From: Rhodocollybia butyracea
Taxonomy: Eukaryota; Basidiomycota; Agaricomycetes; Agaricales; Omphalotaceae
Reading direction: 5' to 3'
DNA: 64,000 nucleotides
NCBI GenBank assembly: GCA_015501585.1
Contig: JADNRY010000002.1
Coordinates: 558,001-622,000, forward strand
The position numbers and the translations under genes were made by a program. Shown one piece after another: positions 23,801 to 42,065 of this stretch (position 1 is its first letter; each line of letters starts with the position of its first letter). The notes beneath the pieces were generated by a model, which was not told the origin of the DNA, did no database searches, and saw nothing but the letters and a program-made list of their open reading frames with translations.

Positions 23801-24341
23801 CAATTGATAAAGAGACTTCAAAGGCGTTGCACGATAGTTTGACAAGTCTGTTGGGAAAGCGGCGATCGGAGGAAGGAGATGGCGATAGGGATGGAGTGCG
23901 GAGTCGGGGAGATAGGATCGATGGGAAGAGGCCGAGAGCTATGCGTTCAAAGGTCAGTCTAGTTTCTCTTTCAGAGCATTCCTGATCAACTTTGTTTCCT
24001 AGAGCTTCCTCAGATCTAAAGATAGCGAAACACCGCAACAAGTTCCAGAACCTGATCATGTATTCGATGTCTATGGTGGTGACGGAGAAAGCTTTGATGT
24101 CTTTGGTCGAGAAAGTGATGTTATTCTCGGGGGTGATTCGTATCAAGAGGAGAGCATACGGGTGAATTATGAAGACCCAGAGCAGCGAAACGAGAAGAAG
24201 AAACTGATGAAATTGATTGGAAAGGAGAGTCAGGACGAAGTGCTTTTCTTAGGTGCTAGTGCCAAAGCTGCCTCATCCAGGGCAAGGATGAGTACAAGGG
24301 AAAGGAGAACGACCAGAAATAGTACTGGACAGCGACCGTGA
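20883..24341 (+). CDS. DPB11: Multi-BRCT replication/checkpoint protein (DPB11 / Rad4 / TopBP1-like)
   Basis: Nuclear scaffold that binds phosphorylated Sld3-type partners at replication initiation and Rad9-type partners at checkpoints. Ten exons: 20883-20909, 20963-21142, 21187-21390, 21444-21723, 21771-21830, 21880-22630, 22680-22918, 22968-23225, 23282-23952, 24003-24341, about 1002 aa. BRCT1 (FNGVLLCATGLSD ... PSWVTESY) and BRCT2 (ILCISGI ... LVWEEWFWDSL) lie within residues ~50-235. After a charged linker, BRCT3 (IFDGLKIAALGE ... WLEKCL) and BRCT4 (VHISFSGL ... VVGMDWVEEL) lie roughly at 460-640. The rest is Ser-rich and basic, probably disordered, and fits a C-terminal checkpoint-activating tail. 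Intron 6 (22631-22679) needs a GC donor (AG|GCAAGT). Family assignment rests on the two BRCT pairs and overall layout. Confidence 0.82.
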
Positions 24342-24553
24342 GGAAGGTAGGTATCTATGCTCGGATATATTTGTTTCAGTATTAGCTGTTGGATCTATAT
24401 TAGTTATTGGATTTACATATAAAGCATCATGATAGGATTTAACGCCGACGCTGTTGGTAAAGGTGGGATCCAGTCCTACAACATGGCTTGCATTCATATG
24501 TCCTTTGCCTGTTTACAGATAGCTAAGCTCTCAGACCCTCGACATAGAACGCA

Positions 24554-27500
24554 TTAGCTAGTCTTTCTTCTCTTGCCTCGGCTGTCCATCCCTTCCTCTC
24601 CCTTCCTCTTCGTGCCACCCATCCCATGTGCCTTCATTACCTCCTTCTTCCTCTCCTTCTCCTTTTCGCCCTTTCGCGCTTCCATCTTCTCAGCATCTTT
24701 CCTCTTCTTCTCCTTCGCCACTTCCTTCTTTTCCTTCCTTCTCACAACCTGATCCTTCCTCAAAGCACGAATCTGCTGCAGCAGAGCCACAGCCTTCTTT
24801 TCATCTGGTTCCAAAACTACAGCGCGTTTCTGCATGTAGGTCTGTTTATGAGGGTCGCCGTTCCCTTGTTTCAGCATAAGTTTCGGCTTTGACTTGTACG
24901 GTAAAGCTTTTTGCAGATTTTTCGGTATAACCAACGGGTGAAATTTTTTCTCAGGCCGCTGGACTTTCTTGTAGGTCGAGTTGACGTCCAAGGGTGTTTT
25001 AATACCAAGGGAGCGACGAACTTGACCCGTGAGACGCATTCCCGTCCATGTGGATTTTGTTTCAATATCGGCGTCGACTTCCGATGAAGATGCGTGGAGT
25101 TGTGATGACGAATGGGAAGGTAGAAGGAGAGACATGACTGGATTATAGAATTTGCGTGGCTGGATAGAATACCATGCACGGAGGAAGATAATGTCTAAAA
25201 ATTAGGTGATTAGTACAAGAGACAGTAAAGTTAGAAGTGCAACTCGCCGCTCATCAACACTTTATCCTCGAAGGCTGCCCTGAAGGAGCCCTCTCCTCCT
25301 TTTCCCTTCCCTGTCCCACTAACAGCTTTCTTGACCTGGCCCCTCACACCACTAACTGTCCTCACGCTGGCTCCTTCAAACTTGGCCACTTCCAACGCAC
25401 TTCCGAACATTCCCTTGATAAAAGCAGTATTCTTGAAGATTTTATAAGGAGTTCCCGTAAGTTTGAGTTTCTTTACAATGCTCATATTATTTGCGAGCGA
25501 GTTCGGGGACGAGGATAGTGATAAAACAACACCAGTTGCTGAGACCCGAAATCCTGTATTGTTCGTGGAAGGAGAGTCCGAGACAGAGTTGAACGCGCAA
25601 AAGCCAGTGTTGGGCAGGGCTCCTGGACCCCAGAAAGTAGCGTAGCAGTGCATATGCTCCGGAGTATATTTAAGCATACGCATCCTGATACTGTGGTCAT
25701 CCAAAGAATATACCGGCATCGTCTGGAATCTCCTCCACCCCAAGCTGATTATCAACGGGTCATTCGTTTTCAACGTTTTGGTGAACCACCGATGCCTCTT
25801 CAGCCTCAGTTGCAAATACGTTGTTGTGGACTCTGCTGGAAGCAAGGCCCCCAACACCAGCGGATATTCAGAATCAAAATGCGTGATGAGCTCTGCGGGT
25901 ACGTCGCCCAGTACGATACGGACATACGTCCCAGGTCTATAACCCTCTAACTTTGCTCGCTCGACGGGATCAGTGATTGAGGTAAACTCGGCGTTGTTGA
26001 CTTGCAACTGCAATGCCATCTCGGCCTTCGCAGAGTCGTAAAAGTCTACGTTGTTGGAGGCTGATGGATCGTCGTACTCCTCGTCGAAACGAGCTTTGAG
26101 GGCGGCCTTTTTAGCGGCGACAGCGTCGCGGGAGATAGCGGGGTTCGCGGTAGGTAGGGAGGAAGAGACGGGATCAGTAATGGCTGAAGCCCCCGGATCT
26201 ACACCATCCATTCCCTCAGCTTCAAAGTCGACGAAGTCACCACCGCCTTCCTCATCCTCGTACAGACCATCTCCCCTTGGGCCCATATCCCCTGAGCCCT
26301 CATCCGCGAGTTCACCGTCCACAAAGGCACCAGTGATGAAAAGGCCCCTTATGCTCTCTAACATTTCTTCGTCTTCCCACTTGCTCAGCTCAGCGGAAGA
26401 GAAGGCAGAAGGGTCTTTCGAACGATCGGCAAATTCCAGCAAGTCGCTATCGGTATTAGCATAGATTTTGGAAGATTGTTTGACTGTGAAAAAGTCATCG
26501 TCCAGAGCCTCGTTGCCGTCCTGCTGAGGTTTGGAGGAGGAGGAAAGAATCTGCTCTGGTGTCAAATCGCTTGAGTAGATATCCTTCGTCCAGTCTCGAC
26601 GGGTCCGACGATGTTTCACGGTTAAAGAATCCAGTGTTTTTGTCTGAGAAGCACCTTCATTCTCTTCACCTTCGCTATCGCCTTCCGCATCTTCATCGTC
26701 AGGAATATCCATTTCATCATCGCCATCATCAGCAAACCTTGCCGGTCGACCCCCAAAGTTGTCGTCATCATCACCCAAGTCGGAATCGCTCTCAGCAAAG
26801 TCGACTTGATCAAGCCGTATTTTGCTGGACGAAGCAGAGGGTACAAGATGCAAGGAACGACCAGGACGTCTCGGATGTGAACGACCAGTATTTCGAGGGT
26901 CGGAACGGAGGTTTTGTATAGTGCTCTCATCATCGTCAGAGACATCAGAGTTGAAGTCTTCTTCCTCTTCGTCCTCTGAATCATCACCCTCATCACCCTC
27001 TTCGTCATCATCGCCTCCATCGTTTTCCTCGTCATCATCTCCAACCGCAAGATGTCTCTCGGACGAGCCAAATAATCTGATCTTCGTCTGCTTCACTGCA
27101 TCATCTAATGTCACCCCTGCGTCTTGTAAATCCATTACCATCCTCTCTCCTTCTCCTTGGAATACACTATCTTCCCCTTCTTCCCCTTCCTTCCTACGCG
27201 TGAAATTCCCCGGAACGTTGATATACACCGCATCCTTATCATACACCATACCTCCTACATCACTCATCGGCGCGTGTATGAGCAGTTTCTTCTTCTCACT
27301 CAGTTTCCTTCTTTTCTCCGAATCCGCGTCAGGCATGGGGCACGGGTCACCTAGAATTTCGATAGACTGCATAGCCAGGTCACCGACACCTGGAATGTGC
27401 ACTTGCTGCCTCTCTCGAAGATTGGTTCCACGGACATAGCCATACACAGACACTATCCTATCGCATTTCCCTTTACTCGTCCTGATTAATTCTCTCGATG

Positions 27501-28386
27501 TCAAGTCTTCTATCCGGTCGATATAGACGTAGGGATGCGTGTTTCGGAATACTAGTGGGCGAAATTTCATCACGCCGACGAAACGAGAGAGGTTTAGGAT
27601 CTCGGTGTCGGGATAACGACCATTCAGAACACCGGAAAGGTAAAACAACTTGGCGCCCTGGTAGATTTCTGTCCAAAAGCGCTTTTTAAGAGCTTTCTTC
27701 GAAGCACGGAGAGTGGCAGATTTTTTGATAAGGTCGAGATGAGTAAGGACACCGATGACTTTAGGAAATCCGTGCGATTGTAGAATGTTGAGAAATTCGA
27801 AAGTTTCCTGGAAAGAACAAGTCAAATTGGTTGAAAATTGGAGAATCAGTCTTTAGTCTTACCATCTCGAACCCAAAACTTCCATCTATCATGAGTAGTA
27901 CCAGGTCTGCCACTTTACCGATATCAATCATGCTGTTCAAGCAATTATTACACTCGACAAAAGTAATTCTCCGTTTCTTTCCGCTGACGACTGTTATTGG
28001 TCCTTTTGGGTCATTCAATGTTTGTTTTGTGTACCTCCGTACAAGGGATTTTAACAAAGTAGTTTTACCAACCCCTGGAGGACCGACGATGGCGACGAGA
28101 ATCGGAGGAGGAAGGTCATCAGGTGTCCTGTTGACAAGTGGAACATGAAGACGAGTTTGGTCTTTTTCCACTGCTCGGCGGCCTTGACGGTCAGCGTTAC
28201 GACCAGATCTAGGGGCAAAAGCCTACAAACGGTTAACTTGATGAAAACCATAACGCAATATTTTTGAAAACCTTTTCATTGAACCCGTGTTGTTTTTCCT
28301 TGCCTTTTTCCCTTGGCTTCTGCCTTTTTTTCGGCCTTGCTGCCAGAATGAGCTGGACGGTGGGCTTTATGTGGCCTGGCCTCCAT
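24554..28386 (-). CDS. BMS1: Ribosome biogenesis GTPase BMS1 (apparent frameshift in exon 1)
   Basis: Nucleolar GTPase of the small-subunit processome, needed for 40S assembly with Rcl1. Four exons: 28272-28386, 27863-28222, 25248-27807, 24554-25194, about 1224 aa. The N-terminus PHKAHRPAHSGSKAEKK is typical. The GTPase domain has the P-loop GPPGVGKTTL and VLTHLDLIKK. A long acidic middle region follows, then the AARP2CN/DUF663 core (TYVRIVL ... YTPEHMHCYATFWGP) and the basic tail. Exon 1 is 115 nt, one nt too long: after SKAEKK the ATG frame reaches a stop, while KEKQHGFNEK leading into exon 2 is in the next frame. One surplus base in an A-run near 28300-28330 explains this. The last intron (25195-25247) needs a GC donor (GCGAGT). 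Confidence 0.88.
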
Positions 28387-28682
28387 AGGTTCGACAAGTT
28401 GAACGCAAAAGACAAATCTAGAAAATCATAAAATTGGTAAACGCCCACATAAGTTAAGCGCGGAATCTTGTAAATTTTCTTACGTAACGGCCGTTTCAAC
28501 AGAAGATAGGGACCATACTGACCCACGTTGTATTAAACCCAACTCATCTCTCATTATCTGGCTTGGTACTACTACATCACCAATGAACAGAAAACTCGGC
28601 TGCGTCGAGTGTTTGGACATAGTCCACACAACGAAAACAATAAAAACGCATTTCCTATACTACAAAGGATGGTGCAACCGTA

Positions 28683-29769
28683 TCACACATAGCCTCTCCT
28701 TGTCATCTTTGCAGGATTCAAGGCAGCCCCAATCAGATGATGACTACACCTAAGACGCTCCCTCCGTTCTACAAACCAGCTCCCAGCATCTACCGGTATT
28801 GCAAGCGGCTGAGCAATAACTCCAATTTGCCGTGCTCCGTGGACGGCGCCAACTAAGTCGTCCACCTCGGCCTCAGAATCGAGTTCATCCAAGTTCTCGT
28901 TGTCTGCGTCGTCAAGGATGTTCACAGAGGCTGCGGCTGCAGCAGCAGCTTGTGTACGCTTAGAGGTTGAGTGCTTGGACGAAGTTGAAATGATATGTCC
29001 CGTCGCCGCCATACCAGCTTTTTTTCCCTCTTTAGTACTTGGATCAAGTCCAAGTCTAACAGCAGCCTCCTCGATCGCTCTTTTCCTCTCAGCCTTTTCT
29101 CGATCCTTCTTCTCCTTCTTCTCTTTCTTCGTCTCTCGTTTTACTCGCTCAACGAAATTTGGATTATGTTCTCGCTGCCAATCCAGCAGAAGATCGTCGT
29201 AATTTCGTGAACGACCCTGTACAGAGCGTTTGGCACCCATAGAATGCGATTTACAGGTCAAGGAGCGCGAACACGGCAAGCCCTTGTCGTTGATTACACC
29301 GCATTGTTTGTCGTAATCTACGGGGCCTTTGGATCGACCTTTGGTGATCTTAGGTATAGCCTGTTTCTTGGCCTTTTTGGATAAAGGCTCTCCTGGAAGA
29401 GATGCTGAGGACGGAGATGCTTTTCGCTTCTTGGCCTGCGCTACGGCGGCAATGTTGATAATTTGGGTACAGTTCCCTGGGAGAAAATAATCAGCCAGAG
29501 AACAGGAAGAAATTAGCTTAACCACCAGCGTGCTCAGTGACAGCACTTTTAAGTATCGGCTTGCCGCATGTTTTACAGCGAACGACGCCGATCTCCGAAG
29601 TCGAGGACAATGGCCTTGCACCGAATAGCTTCATATCTTTAGCCTGAAGCCATACTGTAGCAGGCTCTATGTCTGTCCTAGACTCAGGAGGTGGTGATGG
29701 AGAGGGCAACGAATTCCAGGAAAACGGTTCTGTTGCAGGTGACGACGCGCCTTTGAGTTTGAGCGTCAT
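28683..29769 (-). CDS. SGF73: SAGA deubiquitinase-module subunit SGF73 (SCA7 / Ataxin-7-like)
   Basis: Anchors the histone H2B deubiquitinase module to SAGA. Two exons: 29523-29769 and 28683-29476, about 346 aa. The N-terminal part has a zinc-binding motif, CKTCGKPILKSAVTEHAG. The SCA7 domain follows, with VDYDKQCGVINDKGLPCSRS and LTCKSHSMGAKRSVQGRS. A highly charged helix (ETKKEKKEKKDREK) and an Ala run (eight Ala) come after it. The start is the first ATG (29769); the frame extends upstream only with non-ATG codons. It diverges from the NACHT gene at 30109. Together with HFI1 this puts two SAGA subunits in one 10-kb interval, which may be chance. Confidence 0.85.
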
Positions 29770-30108
29770 GGAGGTTGTGGATAAGGAGTTTGTATCATGT
29801 GATTCGCACAATGGTAATTAAGCGCCGAGTAAGTTCCATTTTTGCTCGTTTTGCGGGGGCCATATGACTAGCTGGCGCTTACTCCTTGTGAACTATCCCT
29901 CCTTATCCCCCAGGCACTCAGAAAACATCACTCGGTACTTCCATATCGGTGTTGGCAGATCGTTCGCGCATAAACCCGTCTGATGTCGATAAATATTTGG
30001 ACTATAAATGTATATAAAATGCATCCCATGCTCACATAGCAGTTGTCAATCTCACAGCAGTTAAGACCGCTGGCGCTATATGGTAAACAGCCTCTTTTTC
30101 CCCAATTG

Positions 30109-32747
30109 ATGTCCCAGTCCAAGTTTTTTCCCGATGGTAGAGGGTTCAATTTCACCAACGGTTCATTTACCAATGTTCAAGGGAACGTAAACGTTCGCGT
30201 TAGTCATCATGTCCCTCCTCAAGATGAAGGTTTGTGTGTGCCCTTCGAAAGATTTTACTATGCAACTAACTTGCCTTTTCTACAGTAGGCAAGGGCCTCG
30301 AAATTTTATCACAGAAAATAGCGGCGAGTGCCTCTCATGATTCCGAGGAGCGCTTCGCAGCTCCCAAGTGTTACCCAGGTACTCGAGCTTCAATTCTCGA
30401 GGAGCTGGAGATATGGATCAAAGATCGTTCCCAATCATCAGCACCATTTATATTCTGGCTGCATGGTTCTGCTGGCGTCGGGAAATCGGCAGTCGCACAG
30501 AGTATCTGCAAGAAATTCTCTGATAGTTGTCTCGCTGCTAGTTTTTTCTTTGCCCGTTCCGACCCGATACGGAACAATTTATCCTTGTTCTGTACCACAA
30601 TTGCCCATCAGTTAGCGACGTCTTTTGCCCTAGGCCCTCTTTTGAAAGACTCCATTGATAACGCCATTCGCCACAGACGCGACATTGTCCATAGCTCTTC
30701 TCTGGAGACACAATTTCAAGAACTTATAGTAAAGCCATGCAGCCAACTGTCCTCTGAACACTGGACCAACCTTCCTCGCCTTATTGTTATTGATGGCCTG
30801 GATGAGTGCACAGATGTAAAATCCCAGGAACGTTTACTTTGCATCCTCCGCGAGGCTACAACGAAATCGGGTCTTTCTTTTCCATTCCAATTTCTTATTT
30901 GCAGTCGTCCTGAACCGCGTATTCGGAGCGCTTTCATCCATCCGAATTTTTACTCTGTTGTGGATAGTGCTGGAATCACAGAGGGCAGGGAGGATATTGC
31001 CATGTATCTCCGAGACGAGTTTTCGAACATTCGTCGAGACCATGGGCCAGCCATGGCACATGTAGCAGAAGATTGGCCTGGGGAGCGCATTATTCAACTA
31101 CTTGTCAAAAAGGCGTGTGGACAGTTTGTTTATGCCAGGACTATTCTTAATTATGTGGGCGACTTTGATTACCCCGAACGACCCGCCGAGCGGTTGGAAA
31201 CCATCTTGAACAACACTGTTCCAACTAATTCCCACTCCCCGTATTCTGACCTGGACCTGCTCTACAAGCAGATCCTTTCAGTGGGACACAACTCGGATTC
31301 ACTAGTGCTTTTCACCGATGTCCTTGCTCTCATATTGGACCCAGGTCCATCAAATTTACTAGGCTTCAATCCAGCTACATCTTATTATATCGAACATCTT
31401 TGTGTCCTCCCCGAAGGATATCTCTGGAGATTACTCTTTGCATTACATTCAGTCTTGCTCATCCCAGAGGAGAATTACCAGTGCATTCAGGTCTATCATG
31501 CCTCGTTCGTAGAATTTCTTACTGATCGCACGCGGTCGGGGGAGTACTTTGTGGATATAGGAAAGGAAGCACGGTATGAACGGCTCGCATTCTACCTTCT
31601 GAAACGTCTATCACTTGACATCTCGAAGAATGAGTAGTGAGTTGTCTACAAACCTTGGTCCCTACGCTCTTACTGACAGGTAAAATGTCAGCACCAAGGC
31701 ATTCAATAACATCTGGCATACGTATTGCCTTAAGGTCTCGGCACCCACTACTAGACTCCTTACCGCTTTGGGAGAGCTCGATCTCAGTGGATTCCTAAAC
31801 ACCAGATTCCAAGCAGGGAACGTCACCAGTATGAGTAAAGGTAGCGATGAGTTACAGAAAGGCCTCAGTATTTTGAGAAGTGTTTCCGAGTGGGCCCAAG
31901 TTCGTACAAATTCTTATCTAACATTGCCTGGATACTTACTTGGACCTAGATGCATTCACAAGAAGAGAAAAACCAGTTTCCGGTTCTCAATGCTATATAC
32001 CAACGATATCGACAATTTGACGGCGGGTTCCAGATACAGACACCAATCACTATTGAGCCACCGACCAAGGATTTGGGTGATATGATGACAACAGCATTCG
32101 TATTCAAGTATCATCAAAGTATGTACCTCCTGCTAAGATGGCGGATGGACATCATATCACCCATGGTCTGGGAGTTCATGTCTACAATTCCAGAGCGTAA
32201 ACTGAGCCCGCAACAAGTAGGCAATATCCTGGACTCACCCTGGTTGCCTTGTCCTTTCTTCCTACCTTTAGCACCCGAGAATTCCGCGACCGATCACAGT
32301 CACTGCATGAATATCGAATTTACTAAATGTCATACCGGAATGACTTCCCACTGCCTTCGAATCCTTCGAGATTCATCTTCATTTAGGCAGGGTGCAGTCC
32401 AGTTTGCCCAGACTTACTGGCTGTCTTTTCTTTTGGAGACACATCCTTCCAAGGGTCTGCTACAACATTTGAGGGCGAATACATATTTGATACATGATAT
32501 GGAAGGCGTGACAGCAGCTCTTGTATGGGCTGAGGTACGAAAGCTTCGTACTTGCACCGAAGGCTCATCTGATAGATGTCATTATTTTTAGAGAGCTGAA
32601 AATTCCGAAGATCAAAGCGAAACTGTTCGACAGCTTACTCGAAGAAAAAATCAACTCGAAAATATTCCTAACCAGATTGTCAGGTCTGTTACAGACGGTA
32701 TTTTGAGAGAGCCTGCTCCTCGCCTGGAAAGTTCAAAAAGCTTCTAG
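30109..32747 (+). CDS. NACHT-domain NTPase (fungal NLR-like protein)
   Basis: Probable STAND NTPase of the kind expanded in mushrooms and linked to non-self recognition. Five exons: 30109-30229, 30286-31633, 31692-31899, 31950-32534, 32592-32747, about 805 aa. A short Gly/Asn/Phe-rich N-terminus (GFNFTNGSFTNVQGNVNV) precedes the NACHT domain: P-loop WLHGSAGVGKSAVAQ near residue 100, Walker B LIVIDGLDEC, sensor-like FLICSRPEPRIR. A helical region (residues ~250-500) and a tail without WD40, ankyrin or TPR repeats follow, so the usual ligand-sensing repeats are missing or unrecognised. The exon 2/3 junction uses a donor next to a TAG, so reading unspliced would truncate the protein. Function in immunity or heterokaryon incompatibility is inferred from family context only. 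Confidence 0.82.
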
Positions 32748-32897
32748 TAGCGCAATGAAAATTGAACAGAGCCAAATTGATAGAAAGTAAGATATGATTG
32801 AGAATAAAGATGCAAGAGCTTCTAAGAGCTTTTTATGTGTAGCGAGATCCTTCAGTACAAGAATGCAACAAGTTTTCAAAACTTGGTCTACGCCACC

Positions 32898-35413
32898 TCA
32901 AAACGTGCTCTCGTCATTCCGCAACGACCTCGACTCGGGTGCCCTCAAAAAGTCCCGATTCTGTCTAAACGTCCCCGCATTACCCATCGGTTCCTGCTGC
33001 CATAGTTGTTCTTCATCCGGCACTGACCTGGCGCTCCGCACACTCGATGATCTCGTTCGCACGGGGGCCTGAGGTATTATCTGTGGCCTCCGAGGCGAGC
33101 TTGGTTGTCGATTGAGTGAAGTGGAACTGGTGTTACCGAATCGAAAAGAGTTTAGATTGAGGGTTGAGTTGTTTGTTGCTTGAGAGTAGGAAGGTAATAA
33201 AACAGGCTGAGTAGGCATGGTGTATTTCAGGTCGAGTTCTTCGAGGATGGCTTTCAGATGTTTCATAAATGCGTTTCGACGAGTCCAACGTCCACCCCAG
33301 TCTTGCCAGTTTTGCCGGTCTGGAAATAATTCATGGTGAGATACAGAGCGATGAGGCGAAAGTTGAAGAAAACTGACGTTCGATAGCAACCGTCAGGTAG
33401 AGAGCATTCATATACTCCATCTTGTCGATATTAAGTCCGGCACTAGACCACTCCCTATTATTGTCGTTCGCATACTGGATGATACGAGCACGAAGCTCTT
33501 CGACAACTTCCAATGGCGTGTCATATGCTACCTCGAGTTCAGTTGTTTCAGCCCTATATCGAATGTATGAGTAGTTCATGACTGAAAAAGGAAAGATAGC
33601 GTACATTGATCCACTCCTCCTAATATTATGCACGAGCTTCGAGCTAGCCAATAGAGAATTTGGGGCAATAATTTCTTGACCATCAACACGGCGGAAGACC
33701 GTCGAGAACAGTCCAAATTCCTTCACAAACAGATACTGTAGAATGGCTTATGAGTACCAGCCAGATCCGCCTTGCCTGGCTACTTACCTGGTCATCGATC
33801 ATCACCAGATCCCCGACATCGAATACGTGCGTCGAGAAAATGAACAACAAACTCGCGAACAACGTCGCGGCCGAGTTCCCGAAAATGAAGCTAAATCCAA
33901 CAACAATCGTTGCCATCGGTACCAAACTCGCAATGGTATCGCTCGGGTTAAAGATGAGCAGGCAAACGAAGATCAAAATAATGAACGCAAGACAGATGAG
34001 GACGGCATCAAGTTTAGCTACGGCTGAACCGGCGTCTTTAAGAGAAGTGACAAGGTCTTTGCGTTCGCGGTAAATCCGTTGGACAGCTTCGCGCATTTCA
34101 CGTTTGGAGATGTCACCATTGCCATCCTTGTCGAAGAGGTGGAAAGCTTCGTGTGCTTCAGCGGTGGTACGGAAGTAAGGTTCAAAGTCTGGAAATGCAT
34201 TTAGAGGTGTCGCATAGATTGTCCATTATGCATCTGTGCACCTTCAACGACCAGGAAATTCCTCTTAGCACCCAATGCACTGAAAAGCTTCCTAGCTAAT
34301 CTCCTTGCCGATGATAAGCTGCCGAATTCATTGTTTTGGTTGAATCGAGAATTCTTTAATGCGACTTGACCGATGACACCAGAGACCTATAATGGAACAA
34401 TTGGTACGCATTGGAAAGCGACGTCCTATCGCCTACCTGATCAACAATAATGCTAGCCATTGCTTTTCTTCTTCGCTTTCTCTCTGCTGAACGGGAATTT
34501 TTGTGATGTTTCTCCTTGACATGAGCATTCACTGCGTGGTTCAAATCCAGACTTCCACCAGGGCTCTTATGTCCCCCTCGTCTTCCATGAACCTTTTTCG
34601 TGATACTGGGTTGCGCATTCGACAGTCTGTCTAACGCTTTCAATCCGAGCCTATTTTCGGTTAGTCGATCTGCCAATGCTTTCTGATGAAAGTTGATGGC
34701 AATGAACTGAAGGCAAAGCTTCTCAACTAGAAGCAGGATACCGAATGAGAATAATGCTTGCATAACATGATTGACAGTTGTCCAGTACTTGTTGGAAGGT
34801 TTGTAGACGGAACGGAGTACGGAAAGGGAGATCCATGCCCAGGAAATGTCCAGAGCGAGTTTGAGCCAGCCGGAGACTGCTAGAGTTAGCTGAATAAAGT
34901 TAATAAACCAATTTCTAAGTAGTAAAAGATTCATACCTCGAGCTGAATCTTCAGACGTTCTACTTGTCCACCGAACAAGACAACAACTGCAATAACCAGA
35001 CTCGGAATCGCATCGACGACGAGAGAGGTAACGCAGCCAGCAGCCCAGATGATGCTCATCCAGAAACTCCAAAGACGAACTTGCGGTCGTACTGGGCTAC
35101 TCTTGAACCTGAGCTCGACGACGAGCAATGGGGTTATTAGGATACCGGCGCCCAATATGCCAAGCAGAAAAACACGAATTGGCCTAGCTAGCTTCATAAA
35201 TGCCAGATACATTGCTCTTCCTCGTTTCGCTTTCGTTTTCTCATGTGGTGCTGAAGGGTCATCTTCTTCGTCCCAGTTGAACTCGTCCTCAGAGTTTGTT
35301 GCAGTGTCAGTACTCCCAGTGTCAGAGTCATGTGTAGTGGGATTCATTGTTGGCAGTGGGGTTGGCTGAGGAGCATAGTCGTGCTCCTTGAGCATTGGGC
35401 CTTTGTCGTCCAT
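32898..35413 (-). CDS. EF-hand MscS-type mechanosensitive ion channel (Msy1/Msy2-like)
   Basis: Probable ER or cell-surface mechanosensitive channel with Ca2+ control. Seven exons: 34937-35413, 34437-34889, 34242-34386, 33788-34188, 33605-33735, 33378-33553, 32898-33319, about 734 aa. An acidic cytosolic N-terminus is followed by four or so membrane segments (for example VFLLGILGAGILITPLLVV), a cytosolic linker, one canonical EF-hand loop (DKDGNGDISKRE), and the MscS pore and beta domain (MATIVVGFSFIFGNSAATLF ... VFDVGDLVMIDD ... TVFRRVDGQEIIAPNSLL). The tail is Ser/Pro/Arg-rich. The layout matches fission-yeast Msy1/Msy2. The gene converges with the NACHT gene (150 bp between stops). Confidence 0.9.
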
Positions 35414-35835
35414 AGCTGGATACTTTGATCACGATCGGCGCGCTTTTTCCAAATTACATCATAGCGGCAATCCCGATTGGGGCACGTTTGTTTCATGTAC
35501 AATCCTCAGCCTAAACACCAGTCCACACTTTCCTCATACTTTTAGCCCGAATACTACTCCCAACAAGGCGAAAAGATCCAGCAGTGTTGTCGAACAGCCA
35601 TCTAAGAAGAAGCAGAGAGGTTCCCCTACGTTTCTTGATATTTCAGCTTCCAGATTCAAATATATTAAGCTCTAATCGAGCAGAAAACTGGTCAAACAAT
35701 TCACTCTCTACCTCCACAGCCGAAGCAGTTCCGAGTCGAATATATATATAAGTTTCTGCAGTCAATAAATCTAATGTAACTTGTAATAATCTAATTTTGC
35801 ATCTCTTTGCTTTCAAACTGTCTTTCCTCAGGAGC

Positions 35836-41895
<6,060 letters not shown>

Positions 41896-42065
41896 GGCCA
41901 GAGCGGTGAAATGCTCAATGCTGACCGAAAGTAGTGGTTGAAAACAAAGTAAGCTCTTATAAACCATCTCCGTCGGGCCGCAAAGCCGCATCCCTATCAC
42001 TAATTTCCGTCTACACTTGAATATTGAATACATACTACGTCTATAATTAATCATCCAACAGTCTA

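Noticed and set aside
26051..27439. Plus-strand Ser-rich frames opposite BMS1
   Set aside because: Complement of the acidic Asp/Glu region of BMS1; no independent features.
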